A DNA stretch of 64,000 bases, taken from Paenibacillus fonticola DSM 21315. GTDB lineage: Bacteria > Bacillota > Bacilli > Paenibacillales > Paenibacillaceae. The position numbers and the translations under genes were made by a program. Below the pieces are notes generated by a model. It was given only the letters and a program-made list of their open reading frames with translations, searched no databases and was not told the DNA's origin. Below are positions 53,703 through 61,587 of the stretch, piece after piece. The stretch is from positions 112,560 to 176,559 of the forward strand of contig NZ_KB907256.1 of NCBI RefSeq assembly GCF_000381905.1. The letters run 5' to 3'. Each line of letters starts with the position of its first letter. The first letter of the stretch is position 1.

Positions 53703-54857
53703 TTAATATACCTTGCCTTCCACCCATTGGCCCTGTAATTCCGTATCGGACAGATAGGTTTTTCCGTTGGCTTTTACCGCAATCTTTAAGTAGTTGTCAT
53801 CGACGAAGGTTTGTAAATCGAGCTTCTTCTGGAGTTTGCCTATCCCGGTCAGAAACGCTATGCTTCCGTTAAGTGTGTCCAGATCTTTCTGGTAGATCGC
53901 CGAATCAAAACGAATATGCTGCACCATTTGCAGGCAAATTTCCAGCGGGAACTGGCTTTCCGCCTCAAAAATTTTGGCAGCTTCCTCCGGATGTGAAATC
54001 GCGAATTCATGAGCTTCGTTCAAGGCCTGAAGAAAAGCGGTAACATACTGCTCATTGGCTTCAGCCCAGTCCAGATTGGCTACTACACCAGCTAAGTAGT
54101 CGATTTTCGTTTCTTCACCGAATTGCAGCACGGTGCCGATGTCCTTGAATTGGATCAAGCTCGGGTAAGGCTCCCATGTGGAATGGGCGTCTATTTTATT
54201 CTGCTCGATACTTTGCATGCCTACCGTAACGGATTGATCAACGATCGTCACCTGGTCTACCAGGTCAACGGCTCGAAGGGATTCCAGCAGCATCCGATGG
54301 GCGCTGCTTCCGATCGGCGTTGATACGGTTTTTCCTTTCAGATCGGATATTTTCTTAATGTCGCTGTTATTAGGTACCAGAATGGCCTGGTTCCGGCCCT
54401 GTTCTCCTTTACCGTCAAAGGCGAGAAACACGGAGCGATAGTTCGCTTGCGTGATGCTCAGCACCCCATTCAGCAAGGAGGGCATATCGCCAAGAAATGA
54501 AATCTGGATTTTGCCGCCGGCCATATTGTTATTCAGAATAGAGCCGGCTGGCGCATCGAACCATTCGACCTTAATGTGTTGATTGGGCGCTTGCTGCTCC
54601 AGGTATTTCTCGAACAGCTTCTGATGCTTGATGATCAGCGCGCCCCATGTTTGGGCGGTCGGGGACTGATAGCCGACCGTGATCGTTACCGTCTCTCCCT
54701 CCCGCGAGGCGCTGCCTGATGCGGAAGAGGAGCTTCCTGTGCTCCCGTTTTCTCGGGGGGCCGCCGGCGGATTGGGCGCGCAAGCCTGCAGCAGCAGGAG
54801 CACGAGGATTAGCGCCGTGACTTTTTTGGCGGCTTGGATGGGAATTCGCTTATTCAT
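53703..54857 (-). CDS. ABC substrate-binding lipoprotein, SsuA/TauA-like
   Basis: 384 residues with signal peptide and lipobox LLLQACAPN. The binding domain starts ITVGYQSPTAQTWGALIIKHQ and contains VEWFDAPAGS, ISFLGDMPSLL, STWEPYPSLIQ and DYLAGVVANLDW, and ends LQGQWVEGKVY. All these segments recur in the divergent regulator at 57218, so the two share an ancestor and probably a ligand. AAGGAAGG precedes the ATG. Confidence 0.92.
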   Translation of the reverse strand: MNKRIPIQAAKKVTALILVLLLLQACAPNPPAAPRENGSTGSSSSASGSASREGETVTITVGYQSPTAQTWGALIIKHQKLFEKYLEQQAPNQHIKVEWFDAPAGSILNNNMAGGKIQISFLGDMPSLLNGVLSITQANYRSVFLAFDGKGEQGRNQAILVPNNSDIKKISDLKGKTVSTPIGSSAHRMLLESLRAVDLVDQVTIVDQSVTVGMQSIEQNKIDAHSTWEPYPSLIQFKDIGTVLQFGEETKIDYLAGVVANLDWAEANEQYVTAFLQALNEAHEFAISHPEEAAKIFEAESQFPLEICLQMVQHIRFDSAIYQKDLDTLNGSIAFLTGIGKLQKKLDLQTFVDDNYLKIAVKANGKTYLSDTELQGQWVEGKVY

Positions 54858-54896
54858 GCATTCAACCTTCCTTTTTTAGGGGAAATAAAATTAAAG

Positions 54897-55133
54897 CTAT
54901 CTCACCAAGTAGGGGATATTGACTGTGACGGCATCTACCGGGCAATCCGTCTGACAAGGTGTGCAATACCAGCATTCGTCATATTGCATATAGGCCTTGC
55001 CGTCCTGATCCAGGGTGAGAATTCCCATCGGGCAAACTTGAACGCAAATGTTGCATCCGATGCATTTGTCCCGGTCGATAATGACGCTGGCTTCTACTCG
55101 CTGCGGAACAAAGTTCGCGGATAAATTACTCAT
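54897..55133 (-). CDS. two-cluster ferredoxin, AprB-like
   Basis: 78 residues with two [4Fe-4S] motifs: CIGCNICVQVCPMG (about residues 25-38) and CWYCTPCQTDCPVDAV (about 53-68). It resembles the cluster-binding core of adenylylsulfate reductase beta subunits, without their C-terminal tail. It starts 33 bases after the AprA-like gene, so the two should form an electron-transfer complex. AAGGAG precedes the ATG. Confidence 0.92.
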   Translation of the reverse strand: MSNLSANFVPQRVEASVIIDRDKCIGCNICVQVCPMGILTLDQDGKAYMQYDECWYCTPCQTDCPVDAVTVNIPYLVR

Positions 55134-55166
55134 GTCGGTTACGCTCCTTTTTCCTTTTCTTATTGG

Positions 55167-56903
55167 TTAATGGGTTAGGGCCTGTTGATCGGTGCTATCC
55201 GCCTCCGCTTCCACCCCCGCCTCCGGTTCTGGCTCCGGCTTCAAAATATACGGCGGGAGCTCCTTAGTATACAGCTCGCAATCGCCGCTTGCGCTCTTTC
55301 GGACAATGACACGTTTCAGCCAGTTTTCATCGTCGCGTTCCGGATAGTCCAGGAAGTAATGGTAGAATCCCCAGCGGCTCTCTTTACGAAACAGCGACGC
55401 TTTGGCCATCAATTCTGCGCAGTCCACGATGCTGTGGACTTCCAGCGCGCGGCCGACCTCGTGCGGATCCCTTGCGCCAAGCAGCTGCAGATCCACCTTC
55501 CGAAAATGGGCGATCTTCTCCAAAGCCATCTCCATTTTGACGATAGTTTTAGGCGGCATAAGGTATTGCGTGACAATACGCCTGATTTTATATTCCACCT
55601 GTTGATGAGGGACACCGTCCGAATGGCCTGCAATGCGGGCGATTCGTTGTTTTTCCGCTTCAATTTGTCCGGGGTCGGGCTCGATGTGGGTCACGCTATC
55701 CGCAAAGTGAGCGGCATTGGTGCCCGCGATTTTGCCGAAGGTCAGTGCGCCCAGCAAATATTGGTGAGGGACGCAGGCCATATCGCCAGCTGCGTATAAG
55801 CCTTTCACGGAGGTTTCCGCCTCATGGTTGACAAGGACGCCGGAGGCGCTGTGCCCGCTGCACAGGCCGAGCTCCGAGAAGTGAAGCTCCACCATATCCG
55901 TACGGTAATCCTTTCCGCGCCCCGCATGGAATCGATCGCGGCTCGGCCGCTCGTTATTGTGGAGAATGGCTTCGATTTGGGAAATGGCCGCGTCATCCAA
56001 ATGGGACAGCTTCAAGAATAACGGCCATTCCCCCTTGTTGGCCATCTTCCACATGTTCATGATTAGCTCGCCGCTCCAATAGTCGCAGCCCGTAACGCGT
56101 TCTCCCTTGGCGTTTGCGGTATACCCGCCGAACGGACCGGCGACATAGGCGCATGCAGGACCGTTATAGTCCTTCATCGTCGGGTTGATTTGGTAGCATT
56201 CGATCCCTGTCAGTTCCGCCCCGGCATGATAAGCCATAGCGAATCCCTCACCGGAGTTGGTCGGGTTCTCATACGTGCTGTACAAATAGCCCGAGTCCGT
56301 CAGCCCCATTCTCCCGGCGGCACCGGCCGTCATCACGACCGCCTTGGCCTGCACGATGACAAGCTCGCCGGTCCGCACATCATAACCGATCGCTCCGACC
56401 GCCTGATTTCCTTTCGTAAGCAGTCTGGTCGCCATGACCCGGTTTACTACTTTGCAGCGCATTTGCTTGACCTTTTTGGCTAGAATCAGTTTCAGGTCGC
56501 TAGCTTTCGGCATGGGCAGCACATACCGGCCTTTCCGGTGTACCCGGTAAACTTCATAGTTTCCGTTTACGTCTTTTTCGAAGTCTACTCCCCAGGAGTC
56601 GAGCTCCTGGACAATGCTATAGCATTCCGAGGCTTGCCGAAAGACGGCAAGCTGGTCCACAATTCCGTCATTGGAAGCCGTAATCTCAAGCGTATACTCC
56701 TCAGGCGTAGCTTTGCCTGGAATAACCGCATTGTTCAGACCGTCCATCCCCATACTGATCGCGCCGCTTCGGCGAATATCGGCCTTGTCGAGCACGAGCA
56801 CCTCCAGTTCGGGATGGGCAGCCTTCGCTTTGATTGCGGCCATCGTGCCAGCCGTTCCGCCCCCGATAATCAGCACATCGGTAGTATAAGTTCTTGTTTC
56901 CAT
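55167..56903 (-). CDS. AprA/fumarate-reductase-like FAD flavoprotein
   Basis: 578 residues. VLIIGGGTAGTMAAIKAKAA binds FAD, and ADIRRSGAISMGMDGLNNAV with GLYAAGDMACVPHQYLLGAL resembles the alpha subunit of adenylylsulfate reductase more than succinate dehydrogenase. With the ferredoxin it likely performs a redox step on a sulfur compound or a related small acid brought in by the SsuABC-like importer; the reaction is unknown. No ATP sulfurylase is seen. The start ATG is about 12 bases after GGGGG. It is the first gene of the operon, behind the structured leader. Confidence 0.88.
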   Translation of the reverse strand: METRTYTTDVLIIGGGTAGTMAAIKAKAAHPELEVLVLDKADIRRSGAISMGMDGLNNAVIPGKATPEEYTLEITASNDGIVDQLAVFRQASECYSIVQELDSWGVDFEKDVNGNYEVYRVHRKGRYVLPMPKASDLKLILAKKVKQMRCKVVNRVMATRLLTKGNQAVGAIGYDVRTGELVIVQAKAVVMTAGAAGRMGLTDSGYLYSTYENPTNSGEGFAMAYHAGAELTGIECYQINPTMKDYNGPACAYVAGPFGGYTANAKGERVTGCDYWSGELIMNMWKMANKGEWPLFLKLSHLDDAAISQIEAILHNNERPSRDRFHAGRGKDYRTDMVELHFSELGLCSGHSASGVLVNHEAETSVKGLYAAGDMACVPHQYLLGALTFGKIAGTNAAHFADSVTHIEPDPGQIEAEKQRIARIAGHSDGVPHQQVEYKIRRIVTQYLMPPKTIVKMEMALEKIAHFRKVDLQLLGARDPHEVGRALEVHSIVDCAELMAKASLFRKESRWGFYHYFLDYPERDDENWLKRVIVRKSASGDCELYTKELPPYILKPEPEPEAGVEAEADSTDQQALTH

Positions 56904-56920
56904 CCGGATATCGATCCCCC

Positions 56921-57019
56921 TTTAAAAATAAATAAAGACACAGTACCTTGTATAAAAGGCAGCTGTGTCTCTGGCTTTCCAGTCGACATCTGTTATTCCA
57001 ATGGAATTACTGTGTCTTT
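56921..57019 (-). ncRNA. candidate structured leader / attenuator RNA
   Basis: In the transcript, AAAGACACAGTA (57019-57008) pairs perfectly with TACTGTGTCTTT (56945-56934), enclosing ATTCC/GGAAT, CTGG/CCAG and CCTT/AAGG hairpins. A second GACACAG copy can pair with the same CTGTGTC, giving a local terminator followed by TTTATTTATTTTT. I do not recognise the family. Two exclusive pairings plus a U-rich tail suggest regulated termination. Confidence 0.55.
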
Positions 57020-57032
57020 AGATTTGTTATGC

Positions 57033-57062
57033 ATCTTATCATCGGGACCAAAGAAGCGTCAA
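57033..57062 (-). promoter_or_regulatory. probable promoter of sulfur operon
   Basis: TTGACG (57062-57057), an 18-base spacer and TAAGAT (57038-57033) place the transcript start just before the structured leader. Confidence 0.5.
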
Positions 57063-57217
57063 GACATTACGGACCGATGAGGAGCTATGAGGAACAATGA
57101 GGGAGATTGAGGAATGGAAGCTACAAATGAGTTGTTTCGGAGGAAAGAATTAGTTTACAATGATAAAAATCACATTATTCACATTAATTTTATCGGATTA
57201 TAGTGGAGGTGGGAGGG

Positions 57218-58414
57218 ATGACCCAGAGCGGGTTGCGTTTGATTACGCTGCAGGAGGCAATGAATCTCTTTGGCGTAAGCCGGGCGACGATTGACCGCTG
57301 GCGGCAAACGAAAGGATTGCCGTATATTAAGATCGGCAAGGAGGTATTTATCGATTCGGTGCAACTGCAGGGGTGGGTGCGCGGCTTTACTTATGAGCAA
57401 AGCCAGCCGGAACCGGAGAAGAAGGAAAACGGGCCGGTCAGGGTGGGGGTCGGCTATCAAAGCGGAACCGCTCATATGTGGAGCGCGCTCCTGATCAAGG
57501 AGGCTGGTTTTTTCGAAGAAGAGCTTAGCCGCCTTTTCCCGGGGCGGCATGCCGAAGTCGATTGGTATAACGGCAGCAGCGGTATTGAACTGGTGGAAGG
57601 GCTGATTATGGGACGTATTCAAATCGCCTCATTGGGTGATTATCCTATTCAAATCGCCCATAAATTGAGTGAAATGCTGCCCTCTTTTCAATCCGTGCTG
57701 CTTGCCTTCGATGGCAAGACTTCAAACGGGAAGGGTATTTCGATTGTAGTTCCACCGGGCTGCCTGATTCAGCGATTTGAGGATCTTGAAGAGAGGGAGA
57801 TATTTACAGTGCCGCATTCGAGTGCAAGCTCCCGGTTGGAGCGGCTGCTGACTGCCGCCGGGCACAAAGCGGCCGGCCGCCAAATCGTGGCGAAGCCTAT
57901 GCGTGAAAGCATGGAACGGATGATGAGCTGCAAAGCTGGCGCATGTGCGATGTGGGAGCCTTATCCGAGTCTGCTTCAGGATGCGGGAGCGGGGAAAATA
58001 CTGTTCGAGGAAGGGATCGGCGAAGATTACTTGACCGGCGTTGTCGCGAACAAGGCATGGGCGGCTGCCCATCCGGCAATGACCACTGCCTATCTGAAGG
58101 CTCATCTGAGAGCCCATCAGCTGATCCGGGCACATGTAGACAAGGCGGTGACGCTGATCCACCGCTCCACGGGGGTTCCTGAAAGAACCGCGGCCAAGGT
58201 TCTGCAGCGGGTTCGTTGGGACGCAGCGATTTATGAGCGCGACCTGCATACTTTGCATAAGCTGGATGCGCCTGATGCTGATCCCAAGGATCGTGAAACC
58301 TCTCCATTCCATGTTGAGACGGCGTATTTGCAGGCTGCTGTAAAACACGTGAGGCTGCCTGCCGTCCCCGATGCTCCCATCCGGGGAGAATGGTCCTCTG
58401 CGGCTGTGTATTAA
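57218..58414 (+). CDS. helix-turn-helix regulator fused to SsuA-like binding domain
   Basis: About 398 residues. The N-terminal 60 residues form a MerR/excisionase-type DNA-binding domain (ITLQEAMNLFGVSRATIDRWRQTKGLPYIKIGKEVFID). After a short charged linker comes a full substrate-binding-protein domain (VGVGYQSGTAHMWSALLIKE ... IQIASLGDYP ... MWEPYPSLLQ ... DYLTGVVANKAW) ending IRGEWSSAAVY. There is no signal peptide. It is divergent from the AprA-like operon, whose own binding protein is its paralogue, so it likely senses the imported compound in the cytoplasm. ATG 57218 is 8 bases from GGAGG. Confidence 0.88.
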   Translation: MTQSGLRLITLQEAMNLFGVSRATIDRWRQTKGLPYIKIGKEVFIDSVQLQGWVRGFTYEQSQPEPEKKENGPVRVGVGYQSGTAHMWSALLIKEAGFFEEELSRLFPGRHAEVDWYNGSSGIELVEGLIMGRIQIASLGDYPIQIAHKLSEMLPSFQSVLLAFDGKTSNGKGISIVVPPGCLIQRFEDLEEREIFTVPHSSASSRLERLLTAAGHKAAGRQIVAKPMRESMERMMSCKAGACAMWEPYPSLLQDAGAGKILFEEGIGEDYLTGVVANKAWAAAHPAMTTAYLKAHLRAHQLIRAHVDKAVTLIHRSTGVPERTAAKVLQRVRWDAAIYERDLHTLHKLDAPDADPKDRETSPFHVETAYLQAAVKHVRLPAVPDAPIRGEWSSAAVY

Positions 58415-58731
58415 GATGGCTTCTCCGGTGACGTTCTCCGGTGACGGGGGGCGTTGCCGGGGAAGTCTGAATTACGGCAAATTTATGGATTGGAGGCGAT
58501 ATAACTTAAATGATATATCGAGCTATCAGTGGATGATCCCCGTCCTGCATGGCAGGGGCAAGGTTTAGAAGGGATGCTGTTATTTTTGAAATACATAAAT
58601 AGGAGAAATATCGGTGTGTCAAGGATTAAAAGGGGACAGAACGGCAAGGATTATGGGAGCGCAGCGTCGAAGTAAGAGCACTACAAGGCATTCGTGTGCC
58701 CCATCTGTAAAAATTGGAGTGAGTAATTTAA
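58415..58731. other. intergenic region, nothing convincing
   Basis: No gene, clear promoter or strong terminator. There is a short repeat TCTCCGGTGACG twice (about 58420-58446) and small GC-rich inverted arms near 58535-58560. Confidence 0.4.
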
Positions 58732-59061
58732 GTGGCAACGATAGAGGATTTTTTGAAGTTGGATATTCGTATAGGCACCGTGATCAAAGCAGAGCCTTTC
58801 CCGGAAGCGCGAAAACCTGCGATAAAACTAGAAATTGATTTCGGCGAGATCGGCATCAAGCGTTCTTCTGCGCAAATCACGAAAAGATATGAACCGGAGC
58901 AGCTTATAGGCCGGCAAGTGGCGGCCGTAGTCAACTTTCCAGTCAGGCGGATTGCCGGTTTTGCATCGGAAGTGCTGGTCATTGGGGGTGTGCCGGGAGA
59001 AGATGACGTCGTACTATTACAACCAGATCAGCCCGTTAAAAATGGTACGCCCATTGCTTAG
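58732..59061 (+). CDS. csaA: CsaA-type tRNA-binding-domain protein
   Basis: 109-residue OB-fold protein: [44 protein letters not shown] and [23 protein letters not shown] match CsaA, a dimeric protein with a tRNA-binding EMAP-like fold reported as a secretion chaperone in Bacillus. Start GTG 58732 with GGAG about 12 bases upstream. It stands alone. Confidence 0.92.
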   Translation: MATIEDFLKLDIRIGTVIKAEPFPEARKPAIKLEIDFGEIGIKRSSAQITKRYEPEQLIGRQVAAVVNFPVRRIAGFASEVLVIGGVPGEDDVVLLQPDQPVKNGTPIA

Positions 59062-59119
59062 CTACCTTTCGTAAAACATTTCATTCAACGATAAGATCTA
59101 ACGTAAGCTGAATAAAAAG

Positions 59120-59162
59120 AATGAATAAAAAGAGCCTAGCGGCATTGCCGTCAGGCTCTTCG
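59120..59162. terminator. intrinsic terminator, mainly minus strand
   Basis: AAGAGCCT-GCGGC / GCCG-AGGCTCTT hairpin. The uridine-rich run lies on the minus-strand side, so it closes the marR-like transcript, and possibly csaA from the other side. Confidence 0.75.
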
Positions 59163-59273
59163 GATTACGTTCTCAATAGCACCTGATTATTCGCCTCGTC
59201 CCGGCGGACACGGCTGTATTCACGTCAGTAGAGGCTTAGGCTTAGTTGCGTAGGTTGGCACACTCTTTTTTCC

Positions 59274-59702
59274 TCAATAAAATACCTTCTGATGAATCAC
59301 ATCCAGCGCACGATCAATTTCCTGCAGCTCTTCCTCAGAAAGATTCGCAATCCGCTCTTTAAATTGGGACTCTATACGTCCAAACGCATCGTTCATCATC
59401 GTCTCCCCTTGCTTAGAAAGCCGAATATATTGCTTGCGCCGGTCTTTCTCGTCCGTGACCTTGTCGCATAGCTGTTTCTCGCTTAACTTTCGAAGCTCCC
59501 GGCTGGTATTTGGCATGGAAATATGCAGGCATTCGCTGATCTTGCTTAGTGTCACCGGCTGGCTGATTGCAATGAATTCAAGCATTTTATATTGAAGGGG
59601 GGTAATATCTTCAGATCTAACATCTTTGGTCATATCATTCGTGATTTGATGCACAGACGCTATAAAAGCCACGAGCTTTTGGAATAATGCACCTTTGTCC
59701 AC
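59274..59702 (-). CDS. MarR-family regulator
   Basis: 142 residues with the winged helix LQYKMLEFIAISQPVTLSKISECLHISMPNTSRELRKL and the wing DEKDRRKQYIRLSKQG. It is divergent from the flavodoxin-fold oxidoreductase. The shared region is dense in TTATCATTTGATAA-type palindromes, the probable operators. It starts with GTG 59702 behind GAGGTGATC. Likely a repressor relieved by a phenolic or quinone-like compound. Confidence 0.92.
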   Translation of the reverse strand: MDKGALFQKLVAFIASVHQITNDMTKDVRSEDITPLQYKMLEFIAISQPVTLSKISECLHISMPNTSRELRKLSEKQLCDKVTDEKDRRKQYIRLSKQGETMMNDAFGRIESQFKERIANLSEEELQEIDRALDVIHQKVFY

Positions 59703-59770
59703 AGGATCACCTCAACAAACACGATAGCAAAATGATTGTCATAAAACAATTATCATTTAATAATTATCAT

Positions 59771-59798
59771 TTGACAATTAAATTAGGTATGTGATAAT
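59771..59798 (+). promoter_or_regulatory. promoter of oxidoreductase gene
   Basis: TTGACA (59771-59776), a 16-base spacer and GATAAT (59793-59798). Confidence 0.72.
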
Positions 59799-59803
59799 CT
59801 TTG

Positions 59804-59819
59804 CTTATCATTTGATAAG
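59804..59819. promoter_or_regulatory. MarR-type operator
   Basis: Perfect palindrome CTTATCA-TT-TGATAAG at the expected transcript start. Related TTATCATTT half-sites recur at 59740-59775, overlapping the -35 box. Confidence 0.7.
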
Positions 59820-59843
59820 TAAAAGTTGAAGGGGCGTTTGGCC

Positions 59844-60431
59844 ATGAAACTATTAATTGTATTTACGCATCCGAATCCTCAGAGCTTGAATTATGCATTT
59901 TTACAGGAGGTCATCCGGGGCAGTCAGGAGAATGCGGCAATTGAAGAAATGAAGGTGCTTGATCTGTATGAAGAAGGCTTTAATCCGGTGCTGGTGTTCA
60001 ATGAACATAAGCGGAGGAGAGATATGCATCTTGATCCGGATCTCGCTCCCTATAGGGAGCAGCTTATGTGGGCGGACAAGATTGTATTTATTTATCCGAT
60101 CTGGTGGGGGCGTCCTCCAGCGATGCTGCTCGGATATATTGACCAGATGTTTGCTTCAGGGTTTGCGTATAGAGATAAAGGCGGAATCTTTCCAGAGGGA
60201 TTGCTAAAAGGGAAGTCCGTCGTTTGTATTTCTACAATGATGGGGCCGACCAGCTATCCGCTATTCTGGTTGAACAACGCCCACAAAACGTTAATGCGCA
60301 AAGCACTGTTTAACTATGTCGGCATCAAGAAGGTGAAGTTTTTTGAGTTCGGCAGCATGGAGAGTCCGCGGGGCAAGCAAAAGGAGAAGCTGGAGAGGGT
60401 GTATCGTTTTTTCAGGGAAGTGGCAAATTAA
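59844..60431 (+). CDS. NAD(P)H:quinone oxidoreductase, flavodoxin fold
   Basis: 195 residues, KefF/MdaB/NQO1-like: LLIVFTHPNPQSLNYAFLQEV at the FMN-binding start, DKIVFIYPIWWGRPPAMLLGYIDQMFASGFAY and the KSVVCISTMMGPTSYP loop. It probably reduces quinones or electrophiles by two electrons. ATG 59844 is about 10 bases from GAAGGGG; an in-frame TTG at 59826 is less likely. Controlled by the divergent MarR protein. Confidence 0.9.
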   Translation: MKLLIVFTHPNPQSLNYAFLQEVIRGSQENAAIEEMKVLDLYEEGFNPVLVFNEHKRRRDMHLDPDLAPYREQLMWADKIVFIYPIWWGRPPAMLLGYIDQMFASGFAYRDKGGIFPEGLLKGKSVVCISTMMGPTSYPLFWLNNAHKTLMRKALFNYVGIKKVKFFEFGSMESPRGKQKEKLERVYRFFREVAN

Positions 60432-60485
60432 AGAGGCCCGATATCCGAAAGAAATTGGTACGAATGATCATCCCTTGGGATTTAT

Positions 60486-61133
60486 TTATGATGCTGGATC
60501 AACACTTGAGTTAGATAGTGACTTGTTAATTTTTTTGGCCTTTACAACCTTAAAAGGAGATCTACCTTTAATGAATTTGCTTCCATCGTTAGTCTCATTA
60601 ATCCGTTCAATAAAGTAAGTCTTTGGGAAAAACCTTGTGGTTTTTTCATCCTCATCGATACCTAAATGTACATATGCCTCTTCGGTTGATAAGTAGGCCA
60701 GTAGTTTGGCTTTGATGAAGGTATCATTCTTTTCAGTAATGAAATCCAATAAAATTTCCGGTGAACTCACGACTTGAGGGAGCAGATAAAAAAAGATGAG
60801 CTTGTCCTTAATAAAATTAAAACGTCCTTTGTTAAGATTTTTCAAATGTTTTATGGTAATTAGTCCATTTTGAATATTGTTGTAACCTTCAACTCCAAAA
60901 TACTTGTAAAGTTCTTTGTGTTTAACAGTACCTTTAGCCATTTTTTCGATACCGAGTAAATGGCAAAGATGCTTTTTTTCAAACTCCAAATTAACAACTA
61001 CTCCATTATCTAATTCAAACACATAATAATATCGCTCTAGAAATTTCTCGTAATACTGTTGTAGCAATTCTAGGGATATTTCATCTATTTTAGGTTTATG
61101 AGTTAGCATTGAAAGTGCTGAAACGCTAAGCAT
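60486..61133 (-). CDS. PBECR4-like putative nuclease/toxin-domain protein
   Basis: 215 residues, AT-rich relative to its neighbours, with no signal peptide. The pattern FELDNGVVVNLEFEKKHLCHLLGI ... FIKAKLLAYLSTEEAYVHLGIDED ... TRFFPKTYFIERI resembles the PBECR4 group (Barnase-EndoU-colicin E5/D-RelE-like predicted RNases of phage and defence loci). The catalytic set is not assigned and the family call is by eye only. GGAGG is 9 bases before the ATG. An intrinsic terminator lies immediately before that site, so expression depends on read-through. Confidence 0.6.
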   Translation of the reverse strand: MLSVSALSMLTHKPKIDEISLELLQQYYEKFLERYYYVFELDNGVVVNLEFEKKHLCHLLGIEKMAKGTVKHKELYKYFGVEGYNNIQNGLITIKHLKNLNKGRFNFIKDKLIFFYLLPQVVSSPEILLDFITEKNDTFIKAKLLAYLSTEEAYVHLGIDEDEKTTRFFPKTYFIERINETNDGSKFIKGRSPFKVVKAKKINKSLSNSSVDPAS

Positions 61134-61154
61134 ATGGTATTTCCTCCATTTATA

Positions 61155-61190
61155 TAAAAAAGCTCTGATGTGTATGTCTACATCAGAGCT
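61155..61190 (-). terminator. intrinsic terminator in leader of PBECR4-like gene
   Basis: Perfect 11-base arms AGCTCTGATGT / ACATCAGAGCT with an 8-base loop. The U run on the minus strand ends only 8 bases before the gene's ribosome site. Confidence 0.9.
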
Positions 61191-61298
61191 AAGAAGGTGT
61201 GGTAAGACGACAAGAGTCTCCGTGTCTTATTTAACGTCCCCACGGCGTGGAATCGGAGGTCGCCTCCCCGATGATCATAAACGATCCTTGTATTACTA
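61155..61298 (-). ncRNA. short structured RNA upstream of PBECR4-like gene
   Basis: About 140 nucleotides from a consensus promoter to the terminator. Hairpins visible in the RNA are GGAGG-CGA-CCTCC, CCAC/GTGG, TAAGAC/GTCTTA and the terminator stem. No open frame of note. It could be an RNA antitoxin or a regulatory leader; the family is unknown. Confidence 0.55.
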
Positions 61299-61304
61299 TT
61301 ATCC

Positions 61305-61334
61305 ATTATATGTGAAATTAATACATTATGTCAA
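61305..61334 (-). promoter_or_regulatory. strong promoter of the small RNA
   Basis: TTGACA (61334-61329), an 18-base spacer and TATAAT (61310-61305), both boxes matching consensus. Confidence 0.85.
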
Positions 61335-61391
61335 TGAATACATTCATTCTGTTGAAGCACATATGACGGATTGTAAAAGTATATATACTGC

Positions 61392-61587
61392 TTACTCCTC
61401 TTCCGACAACATCTCCTTAATCACTCGATAAACTTTACGTTGAGTCCGTTCGTCCTATTGTAGCAGCAAATTTTTGCTGTCCCAAACCCACTTCTTGGAT
61501 TGGAGAAAGGATTCATGTTCATTGTCAAATAACTGCTCGATAGATAGATCAAGGGCAGTAAGTACAGATCTATTCTTTGTGTAACTC
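61392..61587 (-). pseudogene. relic C-terminus of an XRE-type regulator
   Basis: Minus-strand frame SYTKNRSVLTALDLSIEQLF, then DNEHESFLQSKKWVWD, a stop, and, after a shift, TQRKVYRVIKEMLSEEE with a stop at 61392. The ALDLSIEQLF segment and length fit the end of a helix-turn-helix protein. It overlaps the last bases of the XRE gene at 61570 in another frame. Confidence 0.45.

Noticed and set aside
60486..61298. Classical ToxIN/AbiQ type III toxin-antitoxin locus
   Set aside because: The RNA lacks the tandem repeats typical of those antitoxins and the protein does not show ToxN features, so only the layout is comparable.
61168..61431. Plus-strand 87-residue frame
   Set aside because: Covers the small RNA and its promoter on the opposite strand; no family and no ribosome site.
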